From Fragum whitleyi (taxonomy: Eukaryota; Mollusca; Bivalvia; Cardiida; Cardiidae): a DNA stretch of 64,000 nucleotides. Shown here in pieces: positions 48,501 through 58,817 of the stretch (its first letter is position 1; each line of letters opens with the position of its first letter). The translations under genes and the position numbers were made by a program. Where the stretch lies: positions 34,741,868-34,805,867 of the forward strand of contig OX411547.1 of assembly GCA_948146395.1 (NCBI GenBank). The letters are read 5' to 3'. The notes under the pieces were generated by a model that saw only the letters and a list, made by a program, of their open reading frames with translations, was not told the origin of the DNA and searched no databases.

Positions 48501-51500
48501 AGGTCTATGGTTGGATGAACTGGGTCCATACTTGGTAAGGTGTACTCCATTGTCTTCTTGATTACAGAACTGTCAGCAAACAGGGGCAGGCCTCGATCAC
48601 TCAATATCATACATGTATTCATACAGTTTACATGAATATTCTTCTCTGGAATAAAAAAAGTTTTCGATAATTTGAAAAGGATTACTGCCTCAATCACTCA
48701 ATATCATGCATGTATTCATACAGTTAACATAATTATTCTTCTCTGTAAATAAAGTTTGTGATAATTTGTATAGGATTAAGGCCTCAATATCATACACATA
48801 TTCTTACAGTTTATATAGTAATTCTTCTCAGTAATAAAAAGTTTGTGATAATTTGTGAGGGACAACAGGCCTCAATCACTATATATCATACATTTATTCG
48901 TAAGGTTTACATGCATATTCTTCTATGCAATATCAGAGTTTGTTTAAACACACATGTATGGCTCGCTGCAAAACAGTTTTAACTGCTTTTAAACATAAAG
49001 GCAGTTACACCTGTTTTGTACTAAGCCATCAAAATGTGAGATGAATTGCAAAAAGAGGTCACAGCATAGTTGTTATACAATCAATAGGAGTCTCTGAGTT
49101 ACAATTAATGATATTCACTGCCACAGGAAAATCTTGGATGAAGGCCACTTTTCCAGTGAAGCAGTATAGTGCCATAACATGGCAACAACATGCATAATGT
49201 CACAGGATAAGGAACTTTCTGCGAAATTTTCAAGCAAATCTGTCGGTTGGTGTGGAGAGCCAAATTTACAGACAGGGGGAGAAGATGATACCCATATATG
49301 ACCATACTTCAAGAGTAATCTTAACATGCATTGGTGTCTACACCCCAACAATTTCAACCCAGAATGCTATACAATTGAAGTGAGACCAACACAGACAGAA
49401 GGGCCCACAAAAGCCATAGGCTTTCAAATGGCCTCCACACTAGTGGTGTAACAATTGGTGGAACTATGTTGTATTGTGATAGTTTACCTTGCAATAGCAA
49501 TAGGTCGATAGTATTTTTTCAAGTCAATAGATATTGCAATAGTTCCTCTGACCATCAATAGTTTACAATACTTTTTATGAAAATGAAAGTAGAAATAAAT
49601 ATAGTAACAATGCTGCATTTCTGCATGTTTTCATCAGAAAATGAGGTCAAATCCATTTCTTTTAAGGGAATATCTGCACTAAAATTATTTGATCTTTTAC
49701 TCACCATTGACAAGGTAAACATCATCTTACAAGAACAATATAAAGTTACTGCCTCATAAAAGGTATGACGCTTTAACATTGATTATTATCTAATTTTTCT
49801 GTAAAAACAACTATTGTGATAGTATTGCAATAGTTTTCTGACTATTGTAATACTATTCCAATAGCAACTTTACTATGACAATACTATTGTGATACTAAAT
49901 TTGAACCCATTAGTCACCCCTACTCCACACAGTAAGTCACAGTTATTTAGTCATACTAGTCTGGTAATGTGTGAAAAAGGTCTTACTGATGTTGTAAGAA
50001 ATAGCATTTCAAAAGATTCAAACTTCAGTATGAATAGCACATGGTCAAATTACCAAGCCTTATTGACCTGAAAGGAGATTGAGCAAAATCTTGTTGAACA
50101 AGATGTGTTTGTGAAACACGAATGCCCCCGTAACAGCGATCTCTCGATAAGGCAAAGGTTAAGTTTTTGGGTTGAGTTTTCGGACAGACGGACGGACATG
50201 AGTAAAACAATATTCCCCCGATCTCTCGATACGGGGCATAAAAATAGACTGGGACTGAATCCCCACACACAAAAGAAGGTTTTCTTAACAAAGTTCAATT
50301 GTGACTAGAGCTGGAGGAGTTCTCTAGATCCCAGGTATCAGGTAGGGTAACATGCATACCCAGGGGCCCGTTTTACTAAGCATCTTACAATCATTTTTTG
50401 CGTAAGTCAAAAATTAAAGTTGCTTCTACAGGAGTAGCTAAATATGGAATTTTGCAATGCAATATCTCATAAGAATCGTCTTCTAAAGACAATTCCAATG
50501 AGATATTACAAGGCAGAATCTAACGACGAATGAAATCAACAAGTACGATTTGTGATTTTGACATACGATCAATTTTGTCGTAAAAAGTTTAGTAAAACGG
50601 GCCCAAGGTCCTAAATCATTAACTGTTACCAAACTGATGTATAAACACTATGTACCTTTGGGTATTAAATTCAGAAGAGAATTGAAGACTGTTTAACCCT
50701 TTGCAGTTTAACCCCTGCTTTTTACGTGCCTGTGATTTTATGATTGAGAAAACATTGTGAAAAAAAGAAGAAATTGCTTCTGACAAGCAATTTCTTCTTA
50801 TTCCACACTATTTTCTACCCTACTGAATGGTTATTTTTCAAATTAGATCCACTTTAAATTTTCGTCTGCAAAACCTGTGTACAAAAACCCTACTTGTCCC
50901 ATCTTTAATTGTGAGCTAAACCTTCGTGACCCCTAAGCAATATGAAACTTCCTTGGGTCATAGGCAACAATTATAAAAAGTTTCATAATTCTAGGTCACT
51001 TAGTTCTTGAGTCTACAGATAGACAGATGGATGGACCGACAGGCATGAGGACTGATCTTTGTCAAAACAACCTGCCAAAGTAGCAATACTTTACAACTTA
51101 CCATTATATTGAAACACAGTATTCACTTCGGGTTTATAAATAAATCTTCTTGAAAGAGATTTGGGAAAATCTTTGGTCAGAGATCCACATATCAACAGGA
51201 AATTGTCCAACAAAATATGTCTGAAAAATATATGTTAATATGGGCTGAAAACCTAATAACCTCAGCTTTATTTAGCTGAAATTTACCGTATAAGTTCTAA
51301 GAAAACATTTGAGCCTGTGCATAACATTTCCAACAATTTGACATGTCATGAGATGCAATTATTTAGTAGCCTAGACAGCCACATGGTCCAATTAGAAGAT
51401 TATCATTACCTGACTTTTGTAAGATACCTTGAGACCTTATCTATCAAAACACAAAGTGAAGATTCTGGAAAGACTGTGCAGATGCACAGGCTTGCCAGAG

Positions 51501-54500
51501 TCTTTGCTTGGCACACATTTCAAATTGATGACTCATTTTTCAATGTTTTCAATATATATCATCTATGGAAATCATCTCTGCCCCATAAAAAAACATTATT
51601 TTCATCTTATCTACATAATTTTTTGCAAACTGATCAATCATAACACAAGTTTTATTCATGCCTAAACTGATTAGAATCCATCTTTTTTCTCTGAGTAAGT
51701 CGCTTTTTCCCACGTACAGGATTAGCAGGGCTCGTGCTAATTTAAGAAATTGCTAATTCATTGACTCCTTAACCATAAAATTATGGGTGCAAAACTAATT
51801 CTTAAGGGGTAAAATCAACAGAACGGGAAAATTGAGAGTGAAATTTAATAGGATTCTGTGCAAAATGACCTTTTCTTGTAATAATATAAAGAGTAAAAAT
51901 AATAAGTAGAATTCTAAATAGTTTACAAGAAAATTTGAATAATAAAACCAAGTTTTGACCCTTAGAAATTTCTCTCAAGGGGTCAAATTTCCAGGGCAAA
52001 ATAGGATATTTTATGATTTTTAGAGTGTCTAAACCCTGATTCAAGGGTCAAACACTCATCCTGAATAGCCTCCTCCCCATAAAAGGCATGTTTTTCATTT
52101 GATCAGCATTTCTTAACAATCATGATAGAGGGTCAGTATACTACCAGACTTACAAGGCACAACAAAGATGACAATTATGTAACTTACGCAGATTTTGTAT
52201 CTGGTATTCCATATTCTTTTCTAAATTTCCATCGAATATTTTCTGGATCTTTGCGAGTGGGCAGATGTTCTCTGGTAGAATTCCATACTTGAGATTGCAT
52301 GATGGCTTTTTGTACCATCATATCCTACAAACAAGATGGGTTTTTAAAACACTGTAGCCCTACAAAATGGCATTTTTTTTAAAGATGACCTACATGGCTG
52401 ACCTTGACCTTATCAGATGTCATTGACCTTCCTTGATGTGGTTTGATGAGTGGCCTTAATGCCCAATATGTTATAATGAATAGTGATAAAGTTTAAAGAA
52501 ATATAAGGTCATTGATTTTTCTCAGAAAGACAACAGTTAAACAACAGGGATCAATTTTGGGTGAGATATTGAGAGATTCTCTCATTTTTCTGCCAGAAAT
52601 CTCATTGCAACTGGCTTAATGGGAGAAAAGCAAAATTTAATTAAGTGAAGGATTTTGTTGGCTAAGTGTAAATCAGTTGTAACTGCCTATAATCATATAG
52701 GCAGTTACAACTGTGTTGCACTGAGCCATCGTTTTGTTAAAACTATTCACCAAAAAAATTCTTTCTTTCATATTAGATTTAGCAAAATGAGATATTTTTG
52801 CACATGCTTTTCTGAGACAGAATTATCCCTGGAACAAAATATATCCAATCTATTGATTCAAAAAAATTACTGGAGTAATTAACAATATATTCCTGGTATT
52901 TCCCACACCCTTACAAGTTAAATTTCAAGCAATTGTCTCATTTTTATTTTGCATTTAAGAAATCTTATTACACATGTATTGGATTTTTCATTTTCAATTG
53001 ATAAAGCTTTCATTCTACAAAAAAAAATTAGCTTGATTATCAGTGTGGCTTTGCCACTTGTTAAAATATAGCTTTATGGCCCAAGGCTATAAAAGTTTCT
53101 TAGACTCAGGCTCAATTTTCATAAAATTTGAAATTAAAATAAATGTATGAAAATAAAAGATAATATCAATAAGTTGTTTTTTATAACAATTTATTAATAT
53201 CATCTTTTTGTAAATACATTTATTTTGATTTCCAATTTTATGAAAATTGAGTAATAAAACAGAATTACTGCTTAAATCTCAAATTGAACAATGTGAAAAT
53301 TTTAAATTGAGCCTGAGAATTTTATGAAAATTGAGTAATAAAACAGAATGACAGCTTCAATTTCAAATTGTAATTTGAGAAAATTTTGAATTGAGAAAGG
53401 TTTTATAACCTCAGGCCCTTCTGTTCACTCAATGGAAGATAAACCAATCTAATGCTGAAAAAAACAAGAGACGTTTGTAACACTTATGCTCCCCATAGGA
53501 GCAGGTCAATGGCTAATTCTTTGTACCAGCCCGATTAGCTCAGTTGGTAGGGCACCGGACTTCAAAACCATTGGAGTTCGACCGCCTGGGTTTTTCGGAT
53601 GAGACGTTAAACCAAGGCCCCGTGAGACGGTGCTTTACACCGAGCAGGTTAAAGAACCATGGCGGATCTCAGCAGTAGTTTCATCATGTATCCTTGCACT
53701 ATCCCCCGTAACAACTAACCGTCTTCTGGGGGTGGCACTCATATGGGCATGTGCTATGGTAGCGACGATAAATAAACGGAAATACACACACTAATTCTTT
53801 GTCAATTAAGAAGGGACATTTACTGTAACAAAATGTATTTGTTAAACACAAATACCCCCCTAAATTTTAAAACTTTGACCTTGACAGATGACCTTGATGT
53901 TGTCATATGACTTGGTATCTGTAGATGCGCATCATTGAGATCTATCATTTTACCAAATATGAGAATTTGATCTTGAATTACCTCTTTTGGTTAAGTTTTG
54001 CAGACAGACAGACAGGTGGACAAGTGTAAAACAATATTCCGCTGATCTTTTGATGCTTGACATAAAAATAAATTAAAATAAGACAAGTAGAGTTATAGTT
54101 CTAGCTTGCATACTTTTTGAGATATGCTCTGGACAGAGATGGCCCTTGGACGACAGACCGACCAACCAGTGCAAAGTTATATACCTCCTCGTATTTCTTA
54201 GGGGAGCATAACAATTTACCTTTATTACTTACCTGGTCTTTAACAGTATACTGGTCTTGCAACAGGTTCACAAAGGGTGGTAGCCCTTTAAAACTTTGTG
54301 TATTTGTCAGAATACATGCCTGTTTTATGCCTAAAATATAATAAATATTATTGTAGTATATCTAATCTTCTTAAAAATACATCCTGTGTGAGTTTATGAT
54401 ACAAAAATGTAAAGCAGCCCTGTGTTCAGAATCGCAAAAAAGGTGCAAACAGTTTTCCAATTATACCCCGCTTTGCAAGTGCACTTTAAAGCGGGGTATA

Positions 54501-55806
54501 ATTGGCAAACTGTTTACACTGTTTTGTGATCCTGAACGCAGGGCAGGTTTACTAGCGACTCCTCCCTTAGTGCTTGTATTACAAATATAGCATAATTTAG
54601 CCGTGCATAGATACCCAAGACAATATGACTCTCTCATTCCATCCTTGCTATGCAAGCTTTGACAGAAAATATAGACAAAGATCAGCCTGCAAATATGTGC
54701 ATTCTGCTCTTATTCCATACCACTTATTATCCTTTATAGACTGAAAAGTTTAAAAATAGTATTTTTTCAAATTAATTTCTGACTCACAATAAGTGCATCC
54801 AGTGCTTTTAGCACATCGATTTTTTTAGACTTTAAGACAGATAATTTTGGATGATAAAATTAGAGTTTTTCAATGTGTTTTTTTGTAATCACTGTAAATC
54901 AAATTAAGTTTATATCTGAAATTTGCAAAGTCATAAACCCTTAACATGCTGAATAAAAACATTGACATTATTTCATTGAATTTTATTTCAAAATTGTCTG
55001 CAAGCCCTTGCATCTGAACCCATCTTAACCTTCGCTAGAAATTTAAATAATCTGAAAATACCTTGGACATAAGTGTAGTAATTTTGTGTCATATTTTAGG
55101 AAATTAAGCTGCTAGTGGTATTTCCATTAAAATGCTTGAAGAAAAGACAATTTTTGCCATACTTCCATAGTCTTTGCAGATCATTTTGGCATATTATAAT
55201 TTGATGACAAAATGCAGTTAAATACTGTGTTTTGCTATCAAATTAATTTATGCTCATATTTAATCTTTGTTGAATTTTGTTCAATTTTTAGCTCTGTACC
55301 CTAGTAAATACCCTGGTTCAAGGAATCAAACATGGGCCCTTAAGTATTGTCAAATCCAAGATGCAATAAACACAATCTCCCTAAACAGACTATATTGGAA
55401 AATCCAGAGTTTTTTTTAATTTCTTTCTTTTTTTTTTTTTTTTTTTTTTTGGTGGAGGGGGGGGGGGGGGGGGGTCAATTTTTAGCTCTGTACCCTAGTC
55501 ATTTTAAATTATTTGTAAATTTCATCCTTAATGAGTTAATAAATGGACTCCTTGTTCGACATAAGTTACGTTAAAATCTCCTTTATAGAATACTTGGATC
55601 TGCCATTGTTATCCTACCATATGTAAATTTGATCCGACTACTGAGGACAAAGTTTTTGATTGGTTCTCCAGCTGGAACACTTCTATCAGTATCCCTTGGT
55701 CCAACATTTCTAAATTCAGGAAGTAGGTCATCCGGTATCTCCCACTGTTTCGGTGTTTGGGAAATACCAAGAATTTCATCTGCTGTTATCACATTGATGT
55801 TTTTCT
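42518..55806 (-). CDS. MRPL37: Mitochondrial large-subunit ribosomal protein mL37 (seven exons; first exon not found)
   Basis: Minus-strand exons in coding order: 55806-55618, 54330-54233, 52324-52188, 51220-51102, 48645-48457, 46323-46184, 42796-42518. Every junction has AG/GT sites and matching phase, giving 382 residues plus TAG. The C-terminal part is the strongest match: IYFQLNTLD, GIKNTAWFDSEKLFDKFLC and NPSAFKKFLVTYLYGIA follow the conserved mL37 ending, and HPTIDL and ALAEAKQRF also fit. mL37 is a metazoan-specific protein of the mitochondrial 39S subunit, made in the cytosol and imported. Vertebrate mL37 is a little over 420 residues, so about 40 N-terminal residues including the transit peptide are missing; their exon should lie above 55806. 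AATAAA (42511-42506) follows the stop. Introns are packed with repeats. Confidence 0.92.
42957..42991. repeat. GAAGAAATTGCTT hairpin (MRPL37 last intron)
   Basis: GAAGAAATTGCTTG and CAAGCAATTTCTTC pair around TTA. Similar hairpins sit at 21824-21858 and 50767-50799; a decayed one is at 46030-46062 and one arm is near 57640. Confidence 0.75.
43057..44085 (-). mobile_element. HINE-like element, reverse orientation (MRPL37 intron)
   Basis: Read on the minus strand it starts TTAGCTCCACTGGCTG with GGGGCTATTG and a GTCCGTCG-rich leader. It then has four core units with the TCAGAATGTAACNGATGGAT phrase at about 165-bp spacing (43314, 43479, 43643, 43810). It ends with GTGGAGCGACTC and the hairpin AAGCCATTCATGGCTT. 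The subterminal inverted repeat (CTCCAC/GTGGAG) and final hairpin match the other HINE-like copies. Confidence 0.75.
44107..45193. mobile_element. Tandem-core element, TTATGCTCCCC ends (MRPL37 intron)
   Basis: TTATGCTCCCCGAA at the left is mirrored by TTCGGGAAGCATAA at the right. A GACGGACAGACAGACGAAG tract sits near the right end. The phrase TAACAAACATTTAGCCCC recurs near 44218, 44366, 44688 and 44849, i.e. units of about 150-160 bp. Related elements: 50106-50241 and 53480-54213. Confidence 0.7.
45336..45486. repeat. Foldback, AGATGAAGAGAG arms
   Basis: GATGAAGAGAGCATTTGTTG, ATTTCATGGAG and AAAACCTGATCA are mirrored by TGATTAGGTTTTTAG, CTATGGAAT and CAACAAATACTCTCTTCATC. A diverged copy is at 48268-48419, and one arm is at 37743-37800. 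Confidence 0.75.
46339..46958. mobile_element. TTACTGTAAACCG inverted-repeat element at an MRPL37 splice site
   Basis: TTACTGTAAACCGGGTAATT and CAGTTTACAGTAA form the ends. The inner blocks TTGGCGG and CCGCCAATAT, and the AAGATGCGCCAATA phrase, occur twice. A clean 47-bp hairpin (GTAAGTGCCTATAA/TTATAGGCACTTAC) lies near 46591-46637. The element edge is only 15 bp from the MRPL37 exon 6 acceptor at 46324-46325. Confidence 0.75.
47055..47110 (-). mobile_element. HINE-like right end, fragment
   Basis: On the minus strand it reads CTCAGGTGAGGGATAT, hairpin AGGACCATCATGGTCCT, then CTTGT, matching the right end at 13940-13983. The rest of the element is not recognisable. Confidence 0.6.
47257..47491. 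mobile_element. GGGGCC foldback element, copy 2 (MRPL37 intron)
   Basis: Ends GGGGCCCATTTTACTAAAC and GTTTAGTAAAACGGGCCCC. The centre has GAATCGTCTTTAGAAGA. 235 bp. Confidence 0.8.
47636..47852 (-). repeat. SINE family A, diverged copy (MRPL37 intron)
   Basis: AGGAGCACCTAACAATGGAT, CTACCATTACATTC, GTCTACGATTATCAACCCAT and GGGATCGAACCTGGGACC (box B complement) follow the family A order on the minus strand. The box A end is decayed (AAAAGCGCTATGACAGTG). Confidence 0.8.
48268..48419. repeat. Foldback related to 45336-45486 (MRPL37 intron)
   Basis: AGATATGAAGATAATATTTG and GATTTCATGGAGGTATGAAA are mirrored by TTAGTTTCTTACC, GAAATCAACATG and TTCTTCATCTCT. Arms are diverged. It ends about 40 bp from the exon 5 donor. 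Confidence 0.6.
48957..49030. repeat. GGCTCAG hairpin family, copy 5, diverged (MRPL37 intron)
   Basis: TATGGCTCGCTGCAAAACAG, TTTTAACTGC pair with GCAGTTACACCTG and TTTTGTACTAAGCCAT. Arms changed relative to the other copies but still pair along most of the length. Confidence 0.75.
49441..49922. mobile_element. hAT-type non-autonomous element with 8-bp target duplication
   Basis: TAGTGGTG and CACCCCTA are the inverted ends. CTCCACAC is perfectly duplicated at 49433-49440 and 49923-49930. An 8-bp duplication with TAGNGGTG ends identifies hAT-type transposition. The 482-bp interior is non-coding, with many ACTATTG/CAATAGT repeats in both orientations near the ends. It lies in an MRPL37 intron. 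Confidence 0.9.
50106..50241. mobile_element. Short element, GAATGCCCCCGTA ends
   Basis: GAATGCCCCCGTAAC, GCGATCTCTCGATA at the left and CGATCTCTCGATACGGGGCA at the right, with GGACAGACGGACGGACATG between. It is a short relative of the TTATGCTCCCC elements, without a tandem core. Confidence 0.55.
50363..50604. mobile_element. GGGGCC foldback element, copy 3 (MRPL37 intron)
   Basis: Ends GGGGCCCGTTTTACTAAGCA and AAGTTTAGTAAAACGGGCCC. The centre AATCGTCTTCTAAAGACAATT is palindromic. 242 bp. Confidence 0.82.
50692..50880. mobile_element. piggyBac-like MITE, right end lost (MRPL37 intron)
   Basis: TTAACCCTTTGCAGTTTAAC, TTTTTACGTGCCTGTGATTT, the GAAGAAATTGCTT hairpin and GAATGGTTATTTTTCAAATT match the MITE at 21750-21978 almost base for base. 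The terminal CCTGTTTT-type right end and TTAA are missing. Confidence 0.8.
52658..52731. repeat. GGCTCAG hairpin family, copy 4
   Basis: TTGGCTAAGTGTAAATCAGT, TGTAACTGCCTAT pair with ATAGGCAGTTACAACTG and GTTGCACTGAGCCATC. The inner stem is CTGCC/GGCAG instead of CTCCC/GGGAG. It lies in an MRPL37 intron. Confidence 0.85.
53480..54213. mobile_element. TTATGCTCCCC element interrupted by a SINE (MRPL37 intron)
   Basis: TTATGCTCCCCATAGGAG at the left and TTAGGGGAGCATAAC at the right are inverted ends. GACAGACAGACAGGTGGAC and a GACAGACCGACCAACC tract lie inside. The SINE C copy at 53525-53790 is inserted near the left end, so this element is older than that SINE. Confidence 0.65.
53525..53790 (+). 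repeat. tRNA-derived SINE family C with 12-bp target duplication
   Basis: The head starts near GCCCGATTAGCTCAGTTGG (53529), with pol III box A TAGCTCAGTTGG and a box-B-like GAGTTCGACCGCC. The body contains GACGGTGCTTTACACCGAGC and ends in an ATACACACA tail. CTAATTCTTTGT is perfectly repeated at 53513-53524 and 53791-53802. The structure resembles V-SINE-type mollusc SINEs; family naming would need a library search. Confidence 0.9.
54416..54546. mobile_element. CCCTGTGTTCAGGAT foldback (MRPL37 intron)
   Basis: GCCCTGTGTTCAGAATC, GGTGCAAACAGTTTTCC, AATTATACCCCGCTTT are mirrored by AAAGCGGGGTATAATTGG, CAAACTGTTTACACTG and GATCCTGAACGCAGGGC. About 130 bp. Same family as 29259-29392. Confidence 0.85.
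55281..55499. repeat. 25-bp direct repeat enclosing poly-T/poly-G
   Basis: TCAATTTTTAGCTCTGTACC plus CTAGT occurs at 55281-55305 and again at 55475-55499. Between them are 170 bp ending in 23 T residues (55428-55450) and 18 G residues (55457-55474). It could be a tandem duplication, a retro-insertion with an unusual tail, or an assembly artefact. Confidence 0.6.
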
Positions 55807-55809
55807 CTA

Positions 55810-58800
55810 CAAAACATAAAGGAATATAGATGTTAATTTTATCATTTTTATTTTCAGGGTGTATAAACCATGTGACATGTTTGGAAACGGAGGGGAGCAA
55901 AATCGCCCGCTTCAGGTAACATTTTTCGCAATTATTTCTTAAATACGGAACAGATTGTCACCGGACAAAGACGACGGCCTGGCAATTTTGATTTCACGTC
56001 CCTACATATATATGTTTGTATGAAAAAATCCGTAATTTTCCAGAATTAGTTCCCAAAAGTTTGAAACACGCAAATTGTAAAATCGTCCGAAGGTGAGCAA
56101 ACCAAGGAAATCTGGAGAAAATGCAACATGCTGGCGTGTACAAGTCGTTTTACGCAAAACATACCCTTAGGATATTTTTAGGGGTCAAAAGTAAATGACC
56201 ACAACCTTTAAACGTTTTCGAAATTGGCATTTTTATACCCGAAAATTGACATTTTGCTTTTTACGTCCGGCGGGGAGCAACTCTCCGATGACTCCACAGG
56301 GGAGCCATTTTCAAAGGGTACTCATAGCATTGTCTGACATTGGAAAGATCACAAGAATTTATATCTATTCATGCTTAAATATTATTTGTTTGTTTGTTTC
56401 AAAAAATGCGAAGCATATGATTATCGTATTTTTATAACTTAAACGGGAAAAAAAGGTTGAGTAGAATAGACATCAAATACTAAATGGTAACGTACATATA
56501 ATATCATCGCTATGAAATATGCAAAAATATACACTATCTTGCCAATTATAGATAGTGTACTCAATGAATATATTTACGAAATAGTGCAAAATGGGAATTG
56601 ATCATAAAAAGAAAAAAAATATTTTGAATAGACAGTCTGTTCCAGCTGAAGTCGGTAACTTTGACATACAGATGCACGAACAAGTTACAAAAATTTCAAA
56701 TGTGTATGAAAATGTGAATGAATCTATACAAGATTGTGAAATAACGCTGAATTCGTTGGTCAATAAATCATTGTGTTAAACGCTTCCAAACAAAGAGTCA
56801 TCTAATACATTACTTAACATGTATATCTGTTTTAGAAATGATGATTCGTTGGCGGGGATCCAGACCGGCATGACTAGAATGTGACAAATATGACATTTTT
56901 GGCGAACATGGGCGAATATGACTTTCATTTCATAATCAAGGCGTTTAAATGAATATTTAAACCTTTTCCCCACATTTTCTACGCATAAACTCCTTATTTA
57001 TGTTTATCATCCTCGAGTTATAGTTTAATACTTTTTTCAGTTGATTGACTTCGTGTATAAGGCTACCAGAATTCCATTTTCTTTTTCGTCAGTCGAATAT
57101 GCTGGAACGAGTTATGAACAATACTTTACTGTTTAACCCAGATAGCAATTTGACTTGTAGTTTTATACTTTAAATTAGGCATTTCGCCAAAATAATAATC
57201 TAACAATAGTTATGATACCCAGTCATATTCGTCGTGAAGAATCATATTCGTCAAACCGAAAATCGTATGTGTTCGCCAAAAGATAGTCATATCAAGCTTT
57301 TTAAATGATAACTGCATTGTCTTTATTCATATTTATTTTTAATGTTGTATCTTCTAAACAAGTAAAACAAATGCAATCTCAATGCATGTTTATAAATTAT
57401 TCAATTTTGGTTAAAGCGTTACTGGGACTTTGTTTTTGTACGAATTTGGACTAGAACCATTTGCTTGCAAAGATCCGAAGGTAAGCAAAACATTGAAAGG
57501 GAGCTGGCAATTATTTCCTACTTTTGTAACAAATATCCCACATTAACTTTTTCTCGCACAATACTAAAGTAAATACTTTCAAACTATTGAATAATATAAA
57601 CTATCGAATTTTTAATAAATCAAGAAAGAAAAACATTGTAACAAGCAATTTCTTCATCTTTCACAATATTTTTGGCGAATGTCTTTTATTTAAATAATTA
57701 TATAAGAGAATATCCCCCATACTTCTGATACTCATGCTTTGGTAGACAGCATAGACCACGACCAGTTCGCAAAGACATGAAGTCCGATGTAAGTCTGCAC
57801 TTTCTGATTTCTATGAAATTATATTTTTGGAAAACTTGAGCCTGATTGGTAAAAACGTCTCAAAGATTGCATTCGTTTGAAACAAATTTAGATTGCAGCA
57901 ATAAAACTGCCCCTGAACAGACATGGTTTCGGAAGTCCGACTTTTACAGCTGACACAGACCTTACCGGATGACCTTTGCCTTCATATGGGCGCTGGCTTT
58001 AAAATGAGATTTATCATCATGCCAAAGTATAAGAATTTTATCTTGATAAAGCCTGAGAAAAATAAGACTGTTTAGCTTTTGACTGAGTTCTATGTGTGAA
58101 ATTAAGAGTAAATTGAATACATTTGACGGAATTCAAATTATTAAATTTCATGGGTAAGTTTTTAAGCTTGTATTGTACTAAGGGTTAAAAATTTGACACT
58201 AATGACTGTTTATTTACTTACCTATTTCTGGAAATAAGGGCATTTCTTAATTGACATACGCAGGTAGCTGACGGATAATCTATTCTTAAACGTTTTTATA
58301 CGGAATCGGAGATAGACAGACATTCAGACAGGCACAGACAGACAGGAACATACACAGACTATTATAAACAGATTAAACAGATTCAAGACTGGTTGTAGGT
58401 GTTTAATGGTTTAAAACCATTTATTTTACATCAAATGAGATATAAATTCTTACTACTAAGTCTAAACCCTTCTGATTTTACTTCAATGAAAATTTGACAG
58501 TATGTGGGGCAAGTCCATAAATACAAACTAAAAAAAAATCCAAAAAACCCGTAGTTATATCGAGACTTCACCAAATAATTATAATATCTTTTTCGAAGAA
58601 GATTTATTTATTCATTTATTCATTTTCAACCAGGCTTGCACCGATGACGGATTCGTCTTTAATTGGGAGAGACTATTTCATGTAAACCTCTTATTCACGG
58701 TTTATAACTCCTATGGCTTACAAACTGACGGAAGAATATGATACCAATTTACGTCTACAGTGTTTCCTAAGTCTAATACAGAATTATATCTTGTGGAAAT

Positions 58801-58810
58801 TGAACTGAAC
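55810..58810. other. Region upstream of MRPL37; first exon expected here
   Basis: The missing first MRPL37 exon and promoter should lie here, but no convincing exon was found on the minus strand. A short ORF is called separately at 56591-56779. A possible foldback with GGCGAACA and TATGACT repeats spans about 56840-57300. Two similar GGGGAGCAA-containing segments lie at 55891 and 56276. Confidence 0.4.
56591..56779 (+). CDS. Short ORF, 62 residues, unknown function
   Basis: The ATG is preceded by AAA and opens a 62-codon frame. It starts with a lysine-rich patch (residues 5-9), then about 45 residues rich in E, N, Q, V and I with a plausible amphipathic helix, ending NKSLC. Amino acid use looks more protein-like than the other short frames nearby. 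It is divergent to MRPL37, so the space between could be a shared promoter. It could be a first exon of a longer gene or a chance frame. No family recognised. Confidence 0.3.
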   Translation: MGIDHKKKKNILNRQSVPAEVGNFDIQMHEQVTKISNVYENVNESIQDCEITLNSLVNKSLC

Positions 58811-58813
58811 AAT

Positions 58814-58817
58814 GACA
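58814..58817. other. Target-site duplication GACA, left of the gypsy element
   Basis: GACA directly precedes the 5' LTR and recurs at 63836-63839 directly after the 3' LTR. A 4-bp duplication is usual for Ty3/gypsy integrases, and it shows this is an original insertion rather than a recombined copy. Confidence 0.85.

Noticed and set aside
51317..51643. 108-residue plus-strand ORF
   Set aside because: It overlaps the dispersed repeat shared with 3490-3640 and lies antisense in an MRPL37 intron.
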